From an uncultured Thalassospira sp. (GTDB lineage Bacteria > Pseudomonadota > Alphaproteobacteria > Rhodospirillales_A > Thalassospiraceae): DNA of 5,992 bases. Location: positions 1-5,992 of the forward strand of contig CAMPHD010000213.1 of NCBI GenBank assembly GCA_946885765.1, in the 5' to 3' direction. Position 1 is the first letter of the stretch. Each line of letters opens with the position of its first letter. The notes under the pieces were generated by a model. That model searched no databases, was not told where the DNA came from, and was given only the letters and a program-made list of their open reading frames with translations. Below are positions 5,273-5,992 of the stretch, piece by piece. A program made the position numbers and the translations under genes.

Positions 5273-5992
5273 TTGCGGAAAGTCGATTACCGCGCGGGAT
5301 ATCTTGCAGGGATCGCAGTACTGATCATCATTTCGATGATTTTCATGACCCGCCCCACCCTTGCCCATTCCGGTCCTCATGAGCTTGTCATCGGCGCCTA
5401 TTCCGAAGACCGGAACGATATCGACCTTGGCCCGTTCATTGAACGTCTGACGACCAAAGAGCCTATCAGGACACCGGCCGATGTCGCAGCCCTGTCGTCC
5501 GATAACTTTACATCGCTTATCGGATCGTCGGGTGCCGGCTATACGCCTGAAACTGTCTGGTACCGGATGCCAATTCAGGTGACAGAAGCAGACACCAAAC
5601 CGATTGATCAAAACCGTTATCTTGAAATTTCGCCCGCCTATCTGAACAAAATCGATCTGACAATTATCGATGACGAGACACGCATCCTTGTGTGGCATAA
5701 CGTGGTTGGCGACCATATTGTGCGCAATGGAACCGAAGCCCGTGGAAGGCTGCATTTAAGTGCATGGCCCGCACTTCCCGCCGGGAAATACTGGCTGGTG
5801 ATTGGCGTTTCCACCAACAGTGCACAGCTTCTGGATGCCCGAATCAAGACCGACACGGTGCTGATAGATGAAAACGTGCAGGATACCTTCCTGTATGGCC
5901 TTTATCTTGGCGTGCTTCTGATCGGGTTCATGGTCTATTTCACGCTGGGTCTGCTCACCCGGGATCGGGCCATCATATGGTACGGGCTTTAT
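5273..5992 (+). CDS. 7TMR-DISM sensory receptor, N-terminal part (runs off the right edge)
   Basis: The frame is open from 5174 to the window end. Between the upstream stop (5171-5173) and the ATG at 5336, the TTG at 5273 is the only usual start codon in frame; the ATGs at 5336 and 5345 lie inside the hydrophobic segment. From TTG the 240 visible residues begin with a clear signal peptide: MRKVDYRAG, hydrophobic core at about 11-25, likely cleavage after the Ala of TLAHS (29-33). Residues about 36-200 match the extracellular 7TMR-DISMED2 domain: VWYRMPIQV (95-103), YLEISPAYLNKIDLTIID (116-133), and LPAGKYWLVIGVS (168-180). The FLYGLYLGVLLIGFMVYF helix (206-223) and RDRAIIWYGLY (230-240) open the 7TM block. 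Such receptors bind an unknown ligand in the periplasm and usually pass it to a GGDEF or histidine-kinase domain, which would lie beyond the window. It diverges from glmM. Confidence 0.87.
   Translation, partial: MRKVDYRAGYLAGIAVLIIISMIFMTRPTLAHSGPHELVIGAYSEDRNDIDLGPFIERLTTKEPIRTPADVAALSSDNFTSLIGSSGAGYTPETVWYRMPIQVTEADTKPIDQNRYLEISPAYLNKIDLTIIDDETRILVWHNVVGDHIVRNGTEARGRLHLSAWPALPAGKYWLVIGVSTNSAQLLDARIKTDTVLIDENVQDTFLYGLYLGVLLIGFMVYFTLGLLTRDRAIIWYGLY

Noticed and set aside
5231..5755. A 174-codon minus-strand frame opposite the receptor gene
   Set aside because: The plus strand encodes a convincing signal peptide and DISMED2 domain here; the minus-strand product has scattered Cys, Gly and Arg and no motif.
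1..5992. A hidden novel system (defence island, integron, prophage, CRISPR or biosynthetic cluster)
   Set aside because: All long coding regions but one fall into known housekeeping, transport or sensory families, no tandem repeats or mobile-element ends are visible, and base composition looks uniform by eye.

Overview
The window looks like an ordinary chromosomal stretch of a Gram-negative alphaproteobacterium with moderate-to-high GC. Rhodospirillales, perhaps Thalassospira-like, is my guess from codon use, the neighbouring glmM and thiD genes and the 7TMR-DISM receptor; no 16S rRNA or other definitive marker is present. I see no mobile element, tRNA, rRNA, CRISPR array or phage gene, and no convincing new defence or biosynthetic system.

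Layout: (1) 1-139, plus strand, the last 45 codons of a gene whose end resembles SPINDLY/OGT-type (GT41) glycosyltransferases. (2) 158-802, minus strand, a HAD-IIIA phosphatase of the GmhB/HisB-N group that keeps the catalytic residues but has lost three of the four zinc ligands of classical GmhB. (3) 803-1017, a divergent intergenic region holding a clean TGGT-ATT-ACCA palindrome like the operators of FadR-type GntR regulators. (4) 1018-1893, plus strand, an AEC-family (auxin efflux carrier) transporter. (5) 1896-5038, minus strand, a four-gene cluster read in the order glmM, thiD, a DinB-family protein and a small membrane-anchored protein of unknown function. The last two overlap by ATGA. 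(6) 5273 to the right edge, plus strand, the N-terminal 240 codons of a 7TMR-DISM sensory receptor, apparently starting at TTG and diverging from glmM.

How the genes work together: GlmM makes glucosamine-1-phosphate for UDP-GlcNAc, and so for peptidoglycan and lipopolysaccharide. ThiD supplies the pyrimidine half of thiamine. The two following genes are probably co-transcribed but have no assigned role. The left part (GT41-like end plus GmhB-like phosphatase) may concern sugar or glycoconjugate metabolism, but the two genes converge and need not be linked. The AEC transporter and the divergent phosphatase may share a regulatory region. Both convergent gene junctions (about 139/158 and 1893/1896) carry an inverted repeat instead of a classical stem plus T-tract terminator.
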